Positions 16,598-26,518 of a DNA stretch of 64,000 nt are shown one piece after another. The notes beneath the pieces were generated by a model. It had not been told where the DNA came from and did not search any database. It saw only the letters and a program-made list of their open reading frames with translations. The position numbers and the translations under genes were made by a program. This DNA comes from Streptomyces sp. NBC_00683. Its GTDB lineage: Bacteria; Actinomycetota; Actinomycetes; Streptomycetales; Streptomycetaceae. The stretch's first letter is position 1. The number at the start of each line of letters is the position of its first letter. The stretch lies in contig NZ_CP109013.1 of NCBI RefSeq assembly GCF_036226745.1, positions 6,076,001 to 6,140,000 on the forward strand, written 5' to 3'.

Positions 16598-17065
16598 TCA
16601 GTGGCAGACCTTGATTCCGGTGATCGAGCTGGTCCAGGAGCAGGAGTCCTGGAGCGAGCCGCTGGGCTTGTACAGCCGGGCCTTGTCGCCGGTGTTGTTC
16701 CAGACGTACCAACCGCGGTTCCAGTACACGTGGGCCCCGGCGTTGCTGCCCTTGCCCGTGTGGACCCGGACCGTCTTGCCCGCGGCGACCGTGTAGCTGC
16801 CGAAGGTGTACGTGTACCCGGTGTTGTCCTTCAGCCGGTAGCCCTTGAGCTGGAGCTTCACCGTGCCGTTGTTGTGGATGTCCACGAACTCGGCGTTCAG
16901 GGACGTGTTCGTCCCGGTGTCGCTGCCGGGACTGTTGTACTGGATCTTGCCGAGGTGCAGTCCGCCCTGGTGGGAAGCCGCCGAGGCCGGAGCCGTGGCG
17001 AGGAGCGAGCCGGCCAGAGCGGTGGCGGCGGCCAGGGCGAGAGGCGCGGCGGTGCGTATGCGCAT
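16598..17065 (-). CDS. secreted lamin-tail domain protein
   Basis: The 155-aa protein has a Sec signal peptide (residues 1 to about 32, ending ATAPASAAS). The rest is one lamin-tail domain: IQYNSPGSDTG, AEFVDIHNNG and KGYRLKDNTGYTYTF, then the closing DKARLYKPSG. Two cysteines (DSC and KVCH) probably form a disulfide. Bacterial lamin-tail domains occur in secreted nucleases and surface proteins, and here the domain stands alone. The ATG at 17065 has AGAAGGA 9 nt upstream; an upstream ATG at 17089 would add eight residues. It probably binds something outside the cell or in the wall; the function is unknown. Confidence 0.82.
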   Translation of the reverse strand: MRIRTAAPLALAAATALAGSLLATAPASAASHQGGLHLGKIQYNSPGSDTGTNTSLNAEFVDIHNNGTVKLQLKGYRLKDNTGYTYTFGSYTVAAGKTVRVHTGKGSNAGAHVYWNRGWYVWNNTGDKARLYKPSGSLQDSCSWTSSITGIKVCH

Positions 17066-17222
17066 GCTATGTGTTCCTTCTGTGTTCATCTGGTGAAGGT
17101 CAGCAGCATACGGGCAGCATGCGCTTACGCGGTGGTGGCTGCGGAAATCAGCAAACTCGGTCATTTTGCGACGGGTTCGGGCATGCGGATACGGGGACCC
17201 GAGCGGTCCGGCCGCCGAGGTG

Positions 17223-17981
17223 TCAGCCCCGGCCCACGTACGGCATCGCGGTCGCCATGACCGTCGCGAACTGCACATTCGCCTCCAGCGGCAGCTCCGC
17301 CATGTGCAGGACCGTCCGGGCCACGTCGGCCGCCGCCATCACCGGTTCGACGGCCACCTCGCCGTTGGCCTGGAGGATTCCCGTCTGCATCCGCTCCGTC
17401 ATGTCGGTCGCCGCGTTGCCGATGTCGATCTGCCCGCAGGCGATCCGGTACGGACGGCCGTCCAGTGACAGCGACTTCGTCAGACCCGTCATGGCGTGCT
17501 TCGTCGCGGTGTACGCGATCGAGTGCGGGCGGGGGGCGTGCGCGGAGACGGAGCCGTTGTTGATGATCCGGCCGCCCTGCGGGTCCTGCTCCTTCATCAG
17601 GCGGTACGCCGCCTGCGCGCACAGGAACGCCCCCGTCAGATTGACGTCCACCACCGTGCGCCAGTCCTCGTACGCGATGTCCTCGACCGGTACCGAGCGC
17701 GGTCCGAACGTCCCCGCGTTGTTGAAGAGCAGATCGAGGCGGCCGAAGCGCTCCCGGGCCAGCGAGAAGAGCGCCGTCACCTCGTCCGGGTCCGACACGT
17801 CGGTGGGCACGCACACGGTGTCCCCCGGGCCACCGGCCGCGGCGGCGGTCTCCTCGAGGGGCTCCTGGCGCCGCCCCGCCAGGATCACCGTCCAGCCGGC
17901 CCCGTCGAGAGTGAGGGCGACGGCCCGGCCGATGCCCGATCCCGCACCCGTGACGACAGCGATTCTCTGCTCAGCGTTCAT
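17223..17981 (-). CDS. short-chain dehydrogenase/reductase
   Basis: The 252-aa protein is a classical [11 protein letters not shown] near residues 10-17 binds NAD(P), NNAG is at about 92-95, the catalytic serine is in NNGSVSA, and YTATK gives the Tyr-Lys pair near 157-161. The length is normal. The ATG at 17981 was chosen since the fold starts at once. It diverges from phoD with 142 bp between. The substrate is unknown. Confidence 0.86.
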   Translation of the reverse strand: MNAEQRIAVVTGAGSGIGRAVALTLDGAGWTVILAGRRQEPLEETAAAAGGPGDTVCVPTDVSDPDEVTALFSLARERFGRLDLLFNNAGTFGPRSVPVEDIAYEDWRTVVDVNLTGAFLCAQAAYRLMKEQDPQGGRIINNGSVSAHAPRPHSIAYTATKHAMTGLTKSLSLDGRPYRIACGQIDIGNAATDMTERMQTGILQANGEVAVEPVMAAADVARTVLHMAELPLEANVQFATVMATAMPYVGRG

Positions 17982-18123
17982 GGCCCGGCAGCGTACGGGA
18001 GGTTTGGCGGCGCAGGGCACCCGGTGCTCATCGCACCGCCACACGGATGTTGTGTACCCGCCAACGGCAAGTCGTCGCCCCGCACTCCAATGCTTCTGAC
18101 AGCATCCGGCAGGGGAGGGGCAT

Positions 18124-19788
18124 ATGACAGCCGCACAGATCAGCACGCCCGGTCAGCAGGGGCATTCCGCCGAGCTCCGCAGCGCCGCGCGGCGGCTCGG
18201 GTCCGGCGTGGACCGCCGCAGGTTCCTCACCGTCACCGGCGCCGCCGCCGCACTGGCCTTCGCCGTCAACCTGCCCGCCGCAGGTGCCGCGAGCGCCGCC
18301 GAGCTCGACGCCCGGAAGATCACCGAGGACCCCTTCACCCTCGGCGTCGCCTCGGGCGACCCGCTGCCCGGCTCCGTCCTCCTGTGGACAAGACTCGCGC
18401 CCCGCCCCTTCGAAGCGGACGGCGGACTGCCGGCCACGCGTGTACAGGTCCGCTGGGAGGTCGCCCGCGACGAGCGCTTCGCCCGGATCGTCCGGCGCGG
18501 ATCCGTCACCGCGCACCCGGAGTTCGGCCACAGCGTCCGCGTGGACGTCGACGGCCTCGACCCGGACCGGACCTTCTACTACCGCTTCCGTACCGGCAGC
18601 TGGATCAGCCCCGCCGGCCGAACCCGCACGGCCCCCGCACGCGGCGCCCGCAACAGCTCGCTGACCCTGGCCGCCGTCTCCTGCCAGGCCTACCACGACG
18701 GCTACTTCACCGCCTACAAGCACCTCGCGGCCGAGGACGTCGACGTGGTCTTCCACCTCGGCGACTACCTCTACGAGTACGCGGTCACGGCCACGGGCGG
18801 CGCCCGCAACTACACCGACCGCACCCTCTCGGCCCACTACAACCGGGAGACGGTCACGCTGGAGGACTACCGGATGCGGTACGGCCTCTACAAGTCCGAC
18901 CCCGATCTGCGCGCCGCCCACGCGGCCCACCCCTTCGTCGTCACCTGGGACGACCACGAGACCGAGAACAACTACGCGGGCGACACCCCGGAGAACAGCG
19001 TCCCGCCGGAGGAGTTCCTGCTGCGCAGGGCCGCCGCCTACCGTGCCTACTGGGAGAACCAGCCGCTGCGCACCCCGCAGCGCCCCACCGGCCCCGACAT
19101 GCGGCTCTACCGCCGCCTGGAGTTCGGCCGGCTCGCCCAGTTCGACATCCTCGACACCCGCCAGTACCGCAGCAACCAGGCGTACGGCGACGGCTGGAAG
19201 GTCCCCGGACCCGAGTCCGAGGACCCGACGCGCACCATGACGGGAGCCGCCCAGGAGCGCTGGCTGCTCGACGGCTGGAAGAACTCCCGCGCCCGCTGGA
19301 ACGTCGTGCCGCAACAGGTCACCTTCGCCCAGCGGCGTGACGTGCCCACGGACGCCTTCAAGCTGTCCATGGACTCGTGGGACGGCTACCCGGCCTCCAG
19401 GCAGCGGCTCATGGACGGGGCGGAGGCCGCCGGGGTCGACAACCTGATGGTGCTGACCGGGGACGTCCACGTCGGCTACGGCTTCGACCTGAAGAAGGAC
19501 TTCGACGACCCGTCGTCCCGGACCGTCGGCACGGAGATCGTGGCCACCTCGATCGCCAGCGGCAAGGACGGCGCCGAGAAGCCGGCCAACTGGACCAACC
19601 AGACCCAGGCCAACCCGCACATGAAGTTCTACAACGGCCGCCGCGGCTACGCCCTCGTCACCCTCGGCACGGACCAGGCACGCGCCGACTTCCGTACGGT
19701 GTCGGCCGTCACCACGCCCGGCGCGCCCGTGGGCACGGCCGCGTCCTTCGTGACCGAGGCCGGGAACCCGGGACTCACCCCCGCGTGA
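18124..19788 (+). CDS. phoD: secreted alkaline phosphatase D (PhoD), Tat substrate
   Basis: The 554-aa protein starts with a twin-arginine signal ([11 protein letters not shown] near residues 30-40, cleavage after about 58), so it is exported folded. The catalytic domain follows a PhoD N-terminal beta domain. [21 protein letters not shown] and GDVHVGYG supply the Asp, His and Asn ligands of the Fe/Ca centre. It releases phosphate from phosphodiesters and monoesters outside the cell. GGGAGGGG precedes the ATG. I looked for PHO boxes (GTTCACC-like direct repeats) in the 142-bp upstream region and found none convincing, so PhoP control is not shown. There may be paralogues elsewhere. Confidence 0.88.
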   Translation: MTAAQISTPGQQGHSAELRSAARRLGSGVDRRRFLTVTGAAAALAFAVNLPAAGAASAAELDARKITEDPFTLGVASGDPLPGSVLLWTRLAPRPFEADGGLPATRVQVRWEVARDERFARIVRRGSVTAHPEFGHSVRVDVDGLDPDRTFYYRFRTGSWISPAGRTRTAPARGARNSSLTLAAVSCQAYHDGYFTAYKHLAAEDVDVVFHLGDYLYEYAVTATGGARNYTDRTLSAHYNRETVTLEDYRMRYGLYKSDPDLRAAHAAHPFVVTWDDHETENNYAGDTPENSVPPEEFLLRRAAAYRAYWENQPLRTPQRPTGPDMRLYRRLEFGRLAQFDILDTRQYRSNQAYGDGWKVPGPESEDPTRTMTGAAQERWLLDGWKNSRARWNVVPQQVTFAQRRDVPTDAFKLSMDSWDGYPASRQRLMDGAEAAGVDNLMVLTGDVHVGYGFDLKKDFDDPSSRTVGTEIVATSIASGKDGAEKPANWTNQTQANPHMKFYNGRRGYALVTLGTDQARADFRTVSAVTTPGAPVGTAASFVTEAGNPGLTPA

Positions 19789-19813
19789 CCCGGCCCCGCG
19801 CCGGGCGGAACGG

Positions 19814-20821
19814 TCAGGCGCGGTCGTCCGCCGGATAGCGGACGCCGATGCGGTCACGTACCGCGTCGAGCGTCCGCATCACCGCGAGCGAGCCGTCCAG
19901 CGGCACCAGCGGGGACTCCGTCTCGCCCGCGACCAGCGCACGCGTCACCTCGGCCGCCTCGTACTGCATGCCCGAAAGGCCCTGCGGTCCCGGGCCCGTG
20001 GTGATCTCCTCGGGCTCCCGGCCGGAACGGTGCAGGACGAAGCGCTCCGGGTGGAAGAAGCCGTGCGGGAAGTCGATCCGCCCGGCCGTGCCGGTGACCG
20101 ACGCGGTGGTGGGCAGGTTCCCCACGATCGAACAGCTCAGCAGCGCCGTGGCGCCCGAGTCCCAGCCCAGCAGCATCCCCGTATTGAGGTCGACGCCCTC
20201 CGGGGACAGCAGCGCGTCCGCCTGCACCCGGTCCGGCTCGCCCAGCAGCAGGTGCGCGAACGACACCGGGTAGACCCCGAGGTCCAGCAGCGCGCCGCCG
20301 CCCAGCGCGGGATCCCGCAGCCGGTGCTCCGCGCCGAAGGTGCCCGCGAAACCGAAGTCGGCCTGCACCGTGCGGATCTCGCCGATGGCTCCGTCCCGCA
20401 CCAGCTCGGTCATGCGGCGGATGACCGGGTTGCAGTACGTCCACATGGCCTCCATGAGGAAGAGCCCGCGCTCCCGGGCCAGGGCCACGAGCTCCCGCGC
20501 CTCGCGCGCGTTGAGCGTGAACGCCTTCTCGCACAGCACGTGCTTCCCGGCCTCCAGGGCGAGCCCCGCGGCCTCCCGGTGCGCGGAGTGCGGCGTGGCC
20601 ACGTACACGACGTCGATGTCGTCGTCGGCGACGAGCTCCGCCCAGCTGCCGTACGCCCGCCCGATCCCGAACCGCTCGGCGAACGCCTTCGCGGAGGCGT
20701 CCGTGCGGGAGGCGACCGCGACGACCTCGGCGCCGGAGTCCTTCATCGCCAGCAGATCCGCGGTGAACGTCGCGGCTATGCCGCCCGTCGCCAGTACACC
20801 CCAACGCACAGTCCTGCTCAT
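19814..20821 (-). CDS. Gfo/Idh/MocA family oxidoreductase
   Basis: The 335-aa protein has an N-terminal Rossmann domain (GVLATGGIAATF), the family motif CEKAFTLN near 98 (EKP in many members), and the C-terminal alpha/beta substrate domain. Such enzymes oxidise or reduce sugars and cyclitols with NAD(P). The lysine of EKAF is the catalytic base position. The ATG at 20821 has GAGGGCGGG upstream. It diverges from the Bcr/CflA pump gene. No sugar cluster surrounds it, so the substrate is open. Confidence 0.84.
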   Translation of the reverse strand: MSRTVRWGVLATGGIAATFTADLLAMKDSGAEVVAVASRTDASAKAFAERFGIGRAYGSWAELVADDDIDVVYVATPHSAHREAAGLALEAGKHVLCEKAFTLNAREARELVALARERGLFLMEAMWTYCNPVIRRMTELVRDGAIGEIRTVQADFGFAGTFGAEHRLRDPALGGGALLDLGVYPVSFAHLLLGEPDRVQADALLSPEGVDLNTGMLLGWDSGATALLSCSIVGNLPTTASVTGTAGRIDFPHGFFHPERFVLHRSGREPEEITTGPGPQGLSGMQYEAAEVTRALVAGETESPLVPLDGSLAVMRTLDAVRDRIGVRYPADDRA

Positions 20822-20906
20822 GCCCGCCCGCCCTCATGAAAAAAGGTTCCGACCACTACGACTGAGCTGAGAGCATAGATGTGGATTCAACGAAGCGGAG
20901 ACGAGG

Positions 20907-22292
20907 ATGCCGGACAGCGGCGTGAGCCGGGCCCAGCAGGAACAGCAAGAACGACCGGAACAGTCCGAGCGCCACGAGCAGCGAGAGCGCCGCATTCAGC
21001 CAGTACGGCAGGAACACCGGCAGGAACCCATACCCGCGGCCCCGGGCCCCTCGGCGACCGACGCCGCACGGCGGGCCGGAATCCTGGTCACCCTGGTCCT
21101 CGGCGGGCTGACCGCGCTGCCGCCGCTCTCCATGGACATGTACCTCCCGGCGCTGCCCGCGGTCACCGACTCGCTGCATGCCCCGGCCGCGACCGTCCAG
21201 CTCACGCTGACCGCGTGCCTCACCGGCATGGCGCTCGGCCAGCTCGTCGTCGGACCGATGAGCGACCGGTGGGGACGGCGCAAGCCGCTGCTCCTCGGCA
21301 TGATCATTTACGTGGTCGCCACCGCGATCTGCGCCTTCGCCCCCTCCGCGGAACTCCTCATCGGCTTCCGCCTCCTGCAGGGACTGGCCGGCGCCGCGGG
21401 CATCGTGATCTCCAGGGCCGTGGTGCGCGACCTCTACGACGGCATGGAGATGGCCCGGTTCTTCTCCACCCTGATGCTGATCTCCGGCGTCGCTCCCGTC
21501 ATCGCGCCCGTGATCGGCGGACAGGTGCTGCGGTTCACCGACTGGCGCGGCATCTTCGTCGTGCTCACCGTCGTCGGTGTGCTGCTCACCCTGATCGTGT
21601 GGAAGTGGCTGCACGAGACCCTGCCCGAGGAGGAACGTCACACCGGCGGCATCGGCGAGGCGCTGCGCACCATGCGCGGACTGCTGGCGGACCGGGTCTT
21701 CACCGGCTACATGATCGCGGGCAGTCTCGCCTTCGCCGCCCTGTTCGCCTACGTGAGCGCCTCCCCGTTCGTCGTCCAGGAGATCTACGGAGCCTCGCCG
21801 CAGACCTTCAGCCTGCTCTTCGGCATCAACTCGATCGGGCTGATCACCGTCGGCCAGATCAACGGCAAGGTGCTCGTCGGCCGGATCAGCCTCGACAAGG
21901 CGCTCGGCCTCGGACTCGCCGTCATCTCCCTCGCGGCCGTGGCCCTGCTGCTCATGACGTCCGGAGTCTTCGGCGACGTGGGCCTGCTGCCCGTCGCGTC
22001 CGGGCTCTTCGTCCTGATGTCCGCCATGGGACTGGCCATGCCCAACACCAACGCCCAGGCCCTGATGCGCACGAAGCACGCGGCGGGGTCCGCCTCCGCG
22101 CTGCTCGGTACGACGTCGTTCCTCGTCGGTGCCATCGCCTCGCCCCTGGTCGGGATCGCGGGGGAGCAGACGGCCGTGCCCATGGCCGTGGTGCAGGTCG
22201 TGTGCGCCCTCTCCGCGGTGGCGTGCTTCCTCGGCCTGTGCCGGCCGTGGCAGAACAGGGGCGGACCGCAGGATCAGCCGACGCGCGGATAG
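20907..22292 (+). CDS. Bcr/CflA-family MFS efflux transporter
   Basis: The 461-aa protein has 12 membrane segments. SMDMYLPALPAV after helix 1 and GPMSDRWGRRKPLL (motif A) mark the Bcr/CflA group, which exports bicyclomycin, chloramphenicol or sulfonamide-type compounds. It has an unusual 50-residue hydrophilic N-terminus rich in Gln, Glu and Arg; a later start would remove it, but no better ribosome-binding site was seen than the GAGG before 20907. Its 3' end overlaps the convergent lipoprotein-like gene by 19 bp. Confidence 0.85.
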   Translation: MPDSGVSRAQQEQQERPEQSERHEQRERRIQPVRQEHRQEPIPAAPGPSATDAARRAGILVTLVLGGLTALPPLSMDMYLPALPAVTDSLHAPAATVQLTLTACLTGMALGQLVVGPMSDRWGRRKPLLLGMIIYVVATAICAFAPSAELLIGFRLLQGLAGAAGIVISRAVVRDLYDGMEMARFFSTLMLISGVAPVIAPVIGGQVLRFTDWRGIFVVLTVVGVLLTLIVWKWLHETLPEEERHTGGIGEALRTMRGLLADRVFTGYMIAGSLAFAALFAYVSASPFVVQEIYGASPQTFSLLFGINSIGLITVGQINGKVLVGRISLDKALGLGLAVISLAAVALLLMTSGVFGDVGLLPVASGLFVLMSAMGLAMPNTNAQALMRTKHAAGSASALLGTTSFLVGAIASPLVGIAGEQTAVPMAVVQVVCALSAVACFLGLCRPWQNRGGPQDQPTRG

Positions 22293-23584
22293 CCCAGCAG
22301 GTGCAGCTGGTCCTTCCGGTCCGTCCAGCGGAACAATCCGGTCCCGGACGTCTCCACCTCGGGCAGCCGCACATTCAGTGGCAGCGGCTCGGTGCCCCAG
22401 GTCGCGAAGCTCATCGTGACCGGGGCCCCGCCGCCCTCCAGGGCGTCGGAGGCGTCGCGCGCGTTCGTCGCGCCGTACGCCGTACCCGCGTCCGTCACCG
22501 AGGCGAGCGTCAGCTGCGCCGACCCGTCCTCCTCCTCGAAGCAGACCCCCTTCGCCGCCTCCAGGTCGAAGGCCAGGTTCCCCGCCACCAGATAGCGGTC
22601 CGAAGGAGAGACGACGGCCTGCGGATAGCGCCCGGGCTCGATGGCCGGCTTGTGGCACTCCACCGAGACCATCGCCTTGCCGCTCGTGGCGTCGTGCACC
22701 GTCCACAGCTCGTGCGTCGCGGCACGCTTCGACCCCTTGGCGAGCTGCCACTTCGCCAGGATCCGGTCCGGGGCCACGGACGTCGGCACGCCGGAGAGCA
22801 CGTTGGCGCCCTTGGGAGCCACCGTCCTGCTGAACCAGCCGCCCCGCACCCAGAATTCGCGCACCCCGCTCAGCAGCAGCCCCTTCGCCGTCTGCCCGCG
22901 CACCTCGGTGAGCTGCTTGCAGGCGGCGCAGCCCTTCGGGTACGTCACCGCGGCGGCGCCGACCTCCGAGACCTGGCCGGTCAACGGATCGACCGCCGCG
23001 CTGTTCGCCCGGCCGTCGCTGATCAGGATGTCCGGGCCGGTCGCCGTGACCGTCGGTGCGCCGCTCCACGGCACCTCGACCCGGCGGCGCTCGCCGTCCG
23101 CTGCGTCGTACACATCGAGGGAGACGAAGGTGTCGGCCGGGGTCAGCCCGTCGCCGACCTTCCCGTACGACCAGGTCACGAAGAACTGCCGGTCCTCCTT
23201 GGCGACACTGAGCAGCTTCGGGAAGTGCAGCGGGTCCGGCGGCCGCCAGGCCTCACCGCTCCAGCCGTCCCGGCCCGTCTCCGTGTCGACGGTCCGCAGC
23301 CGGTAGCGGTTGTCCGAGGCCTTCACCAGATAGGCGAGCCGGCCCGTCGTGTGCGAGAGGGCGTAGTCGGGCCCCACGCCGACGATCTCCCAGCCGCGCG
23401 CCGTCGTGTAGGCCGAGGGCACCGTCAACTGCGTGGTCGGCCCCGCGCTCTTCTTCACCGGCTTCTTCGGCCTGTCGTCCTTCTTGTCGTCGGCGCCGCC
23501 CCCGCCGCAGGTCGCCAGCAGGAGCAGCAGCGCAAGGAAGAGCACCCCGCCGACCAGAGCCAGGCGCACGATCTTCTGCCTCAT
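22274..23584 (-). CDS. membrane-anchored beta-propeller-like protein of unknown function
   Basis: The 436-aa protein has an N-terminal hydrophobic anchor (residues about 6-24) followed by ATCGGGG. The cysteine might be lipidated, although threonine at -1 is a poor lipobox. A charged Lys/Asp linker leads to about 380 residues of repeating short beta-strands resembling WD40/PQQ-type propellers. A CxxC pair occurs in GCAACKQ. It would sit outside the membrane. No catalytic motif is visible. It converges on the Bcr/CflA gene with a 19-bp overlap. Function unknown. Confidence 0.72.
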   Translation of the reverse strand: MRQKIVRLALVGGVLFLALLLLLATCGGGGADDKKDDRPKKPVKKSAGPTTQLTVPSAYTTARGWEIVGVGPDYALSHTTGRLAYLVKASDNRYRLRTVDTETGRDGWSGEAWRPPDPLHFPKLLSVAKEDRQFFVTWSYGKVGDGLTPADTFVSLDVYDAADGERRRVEVPWSGAPTVTATGPDILISDGRANSAAVDPLTGQVSEVGAAAVTYPKGCAACKQLTEVRGQTAKGLLLSGVREFWVRGGWFSRTVAPKGANVLSGVPTSVAPDRILAKWQLAKGSKRAATHELWTVHDATSGKAMVSVECHKPAIEPGRYPQAVVSPSDRYLVAGNLAFDLEAAKGVCFEEEDGSAQLTLASVTDAGTAYGATNARDASDALEGGGAPVTMSFATWGTEPLPLNVRLPEVETSGTGLFRWTDRKDQLHLLGYPRVG

Positions 23585-23752
23585 GGTCCCCCCGATGAGA
23601 AATCCCCCCGACCGATCCCGAATGACCTGTCCCCGATCCGGCGCCGGTCAGCGTAGCAACAGGACCGCGGGCAGGAGCAGTTCGGTCCCGTCGCCGTTCT
23701 GTCCCGGTTCCGTACCGGACCGCCCGGCAGCCGCGGACCGGCCTCCTGCGCC

Positions 23753-23758
23753 TACAAT
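23753..23758 (+). promoter_or_regulatory. -10 element, leaderless start
   Basis: A perfect-looking TACAAT ends 6 nt before the GTG at 23765 and no ribosome-binding site is present. The mRNA probably begins at the GTG. Confidence 0.5.
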
Positions 23759-23764
23759 TCGGCG

Positions 23765-24760
23765 GTGAACGCCACCCTCCCCACAGCGGAAGCCCTGCGC
23801 ACGGCCCTGGCCGCGCTGCTCGACGGGCTGCCGCCCAAGCAGGCCGCACAGGCCGTCGAACGGCTGATCGCCAGCTACCGCGGGACCACCCCCACCGACG
23901 CCCCGGTCCTGCGCGACCGCTCGGACGTCGCCGCGTACGCCGCGTACCGGATGCCCGCGACCTTCGAGGCCGTACGGTCCGCCCTGGCGGCACTCCGTGA
24001 GGCGGCGCCGCAGTGGGTGCCCGCCACGCACACCGACATCGGGGGCGGTACGGGCGCGGCGAGCTGGGCCGTGGCCGGGGCGTGGGAAGGGCCGCGCACG
24101 ACCGTGCTGGACTGGGCCGAACCCGCCCTCGCGCTCGGCCGCGAGCTGGCCACGGCCTCGGGCGTTCCGGGGCTGCGGGACGCGGAGTGGCAGCGCGCCA
24201 GGATCGGCACGGCGCTGGAACTCGCGCCCACGGATCTGGTGACCGTCTCGTACGTCCTCAAGGAGCTCACCCCGAAGGACCGGATCCAGGTGGTGGAGGC
24301 GGCCGCGGCCGCCGCGCAGGCGGTGGTGATCGTCGAGCCGGGCACCCCCGACGGCTACGCCCGCATCATCGAGGCCCGCGACCTGCTGATCGCCGCCGGG
24401 CTGACCGTGGCGGCGCCCTGCCCGCACAGCGACGCCTGCCCCATCGAGCCGGGCACCGACTGGTGCCACTTCTCGGCGCGGGTCAGCCGCTCGTCGCTGC
24501 ACCGCCAGGTGAAGGGCGGCTCGCTGAGCCACGAGGACGAGAAGTTCAGCTACGTCGTGGCGACCCGCTTCCCGACCGATCCGGCAGGGGCGCGGGTCAC
24601 CCGCAAGCCGCAGCTCCGCAAGGGCCAGGTGCTCCTCGAACTGTGCACCCGTGAGGAGGGCCTGCAGCGCGCGACGGTCACCAAGCGGCACGGTGATCTG
24701 TACCGTGCCGCCCGGGACACCGCGTGGGGCGACTCCTGGCCGCCCCCGGAGAACCCCTAG
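23765..24760 (+). CDS. Rsm22-like small ribosomal subunit methyltransferase
   Basis: The 331-aa protein matches the Rsm22 family. A helical N-terminus is followed by a methyltransferase fold with the SAM loop DIGGGTGAASWA near residues 93-104. A cysteine cluster, CPHSDACP and DWCHF near 219-235, is the metal-binding motif that, in mitochondrial relatives, holds an iron-sulfur cluster. The family is linked to assembly or methylation of the small ribosomal subunit. A GTG start with TACAAT 6 nt upstream and no ribosome-binding site suggests a leaderless mRNA. It converges on the DDAH gene with a 4-bp overlap. Confidence 0.8.
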   Translation: MNATLPTAEALRTALAALLDGLPPKQAAQAVERLIASYRGTTPTDAPVLRDRSDVAAYAAYRMPATFEAVRSALAALREAAPQWVPATHTDIGGGTGAASWAVAGAWEGPRTTVLDWAEPALALGRELATASGVPGLRDAEWQRARIGTALELAPTDLVTVSYVLKELTPKDRIQVVEAAAAAAQAVVIVEPGTPDGYARIIEARDLLIAAGLTVAAPCPHSDACPIEPGTDWCHFSARVSRSSLHRQVKGGSLSHEDEKFSYVVATRFPTDPAGARVTRKPQLRKGQVLLELCTREEGLQRATVTKRHGDLYRAARDTAWGDSWPPPENP

Positions 24761-25572
24761 GGTCTCAGCTCCTGGGTGCAGCACTTCACGCTGCCGCCGC
24801 CCTTGAGCAGCTCGCCGAGGTCCATCGGAACCGGCTCGAAGCCGCGGTCCCGCAGCGGATCGAGGAGCCCGACGGCGGCCTGCGGAACGAGCACGTGGCG
24901 GCCGTCGCTGACCGCGTTGAGGCCCAGCGCCGCGGCGTCCGCCTCCTCGGCGATCAGAGCGTCGGGGAAGAGCCTGGCCAGCACGGACCTGCTGCCCGGC
25001 GAGAAGGCGGCCGGGTAGTACATGATCTCGTCGGCCGCGTCGTCGAGGACGCACAGGGCCGTGTCCAGGTGGTAGTAACGCGGGTCCACCAGATCGAGCC
25101 CGATCACGGGGCGCCCGAAGAACTCCTGCGCCTCGTCGTGGGAGAGCGGACTGGACCGGAAGCCGCGCCCCGCCAGGAGGTACGAGGAGGTGACCGCGAA
25201 GTCGCCCTCCCCCTCGTTGACGTGATCCGGCACATGGATGTCGGTGAAGCCGTTGGCCCGGAACCAGTCCCGGTGCGCCTCGGCCTCCGCGTACCGCTCC
25301 CGGTACGCGAACAGGGCGCCCAGCACCCGTCCGTCGATGACGGTGGCGCCGTTGGCGGCGAACACCATGTCGGGGAGGTCCGGGTCCGGGGTGAGCAGCT
25401 CGACGGTGTGGCCGAGCGAGCGGTAGCGGTCGCGCAGGTCCTCCCACTGGGTGTTCGCCAGCGGCAGGTCGACAGGTTTCGAGGGGTCCATCCATGGGTT
25501 GATGGAGTACGTGACCTTGAAGTGGGCCGGGGCGCACATCAGGTAGCGACGAGGGGTGGCGTCACGGGTCAA
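24757..25572 (-). CDS. dimethylarginine dimethylaminohydrolase (DDAH)-like amidinohydrolase
   Basis: The 271-aa protein has the pentein fold of the DDAH/arginine-deiminase group. MCAPAHF opens the chain, the guanidine-binding acids lie around NEGEGDF, the catalytic histidine is in YYHLDTAL (about residue 165), and the cysteine nucleophile is in VKCCTQEL near the C-terminus. It would hydrolyse methylated arginines, or a related guanidino compound, to citrulline. The TTG at 25572 was chosen because GAGGAG lies 6 nt upstream and the family length (about 255-285) fits. It diverges from a TetR gene that may respond to its substrate. Confidence 0.85.
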   Translation of the reverse strand: MTRDATPRRYLMCAPAHFKVTYSINPWMDPSKPVDLPLANTQWEDLRDRYRSLGHTVELLTPDPDLPDMVFAANGATVIDGRVLGALFAYRERYAEAEAHRDWFRANGFTDIHVPDHVNEGEGDFAVTSSYLLAGRGFRSSPLSHDEAQEFFGRPVIGLDLVDPRYYHLDTALCVLDDAADEIMYYPAAFSPGSRSVLARLFPDALIAEEADAAALGLNAVSDGRHVLVPQAAVGLLDPLRDRGFEPVPMDLGELLKGGGSVKCCTQELRP

Positions 25573-25718
25573 TGCAGGCTCCTCACGAACGGCAGCCGGA
25601 GCTGCGGAACGGTGGGATGCGCACGGTCTGTGCGTGAGTTCATGGTGCGCTGCTCCCGGCCGATGCGCAGTGATCCGATCGGGTGATTCATGCGATGGTC
25701 GTCGAGCAGCCAACAAGA

Positions 25719-25730
25719 CGATACGTATCG
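25719..25730. promoter_or_regulatory. TetR operator candidate
   Basis: CGATACGTATCG is a perfect 12-bp palindrome 26 bp before the TetR start, within the divergent DDAH/TetR region. It is unusually A+T-rich for its surroundings. Confidence 0.6.
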
Positions 25731-25755
25731 GACCGTGAGCTTGTAGGTTGGGTGG

Positions 25756-26382
25756 ATGTCACCCCACAAGGCGCCCGATTCCAGCCGCCGCAGCGACCGC
25801 TCCCGCCGCGCGATCTACGACGCCGCCCTCGCCCTCGTCGGCGAGGCCGGATACGCGAGGACGACGATCGAGGGTATCGCCGCCCGCGCGGGGGTCGGCA
25901 AGCAGACGATCTACCGCTGGTGGCCGTCCAAGGCTGCCGTCCTCATGGAGGCCTTCATCGACGTGGGCACCCGGGCGGCCGAGGAGGCCGGTGAGAAGGG
26001 CGGCTACGCGATCCCCGACACCGGGGACCTGGCGGCCGACCTCAAGCTCGTCCTGCGGGCAACCGTCGACGAGCTGAACGACCCCGTGACCGAGGCGCCG
26101 ACCCGCGCACTGGCCGCCGAGGGAATCATCGATCCGGTGCTGGGCGCCCAGTTCGTCGAGAAGCTGCTCGATCCGCAGATGCAGTTGTACGTCACACGGC
26201 TGCGCTCCGCCCAGGAGGCCGGCGAGGTGCGCGGCGACATCGATCCGCGCATCGCGCTGGAGCTGCTGATCGCCCCGCTCACCCACCGCTGGCTGCTCCG
26301 GACCCTGCCGCTCACCCATGAGTACGCGGACGCGGTCGTCGACCTCACCCTGCGGGGACTCGCGGCCGGGCCCAAGGAGTAA
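25756..26382 (+). CDS. TetR-family regulator
   Basis: The 208-aa protein has a standard N-terminal TetR domain with the recognition helix in GVGKQTIYRWWPSK near residues 40-53, and an all-helical C-terminal ligand domain. It is divergent from the DDAH gene, and a 12-bp palindrome lies between them. It probably represses both. The ligand may be a guanidino compound; that is inference. A short hairpin follows the gene. Confidence 0.87.
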   Translation: MSPHKAPDSSRRSDRSRRAIYDAALALVGEAGYARTTIEGIAARAGVGKQTIYRWWPSKAAVLMEAFIDVGTRAAEEAGEKGGYAIPDTGDLAADLKLVLRATVDELNDPVTEAPTRALAAEGIIDPVLGAQFVEKLLDPQMQLYVTRLRSAQEAGEVRGDIDPRIALELLIAPLTHRWLLRTLPLTHEYADAVVDLTLRGLAAGPKE

Positions 26383-26413
26383 AACGGCTATTTCCTTACA
26401 TTCAGTGCAGGTC

Positions 26414-26434
26414 GGCTCCACTCTCCGTGGAGCC
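26414..26434 (+). terminator. hairpin after the TetR gene
   Basis: GGCTCCAC and GTGGAGCC form an 8-bp stem around a 5-nt loop, 32 bp beyond the stop. Confidence 0.45.
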
Positions 26435-26518
26435 CGGGGCACCCCGCTTGGGAACTCTGGCCACCCGAGGAGCAGGATGGTGGGACCATGGAGGAGCAAC
26501 GCTGAGGTGAGGGGATAG

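Noticed and set aside
18001..18123. PHO boxes upstream of phoD
   Set aside because: Only scattered GTGCTCA or GTACCCG-like words occur; no pair of 11-bp GTTCACC-type direct repeats was found.
20856..23069. Long minus-strand frame opposite the Bcr/CflA gene
   Set aside because: The sense strand gives a clear 12-helix transporter; this frame is its antisense shadow.
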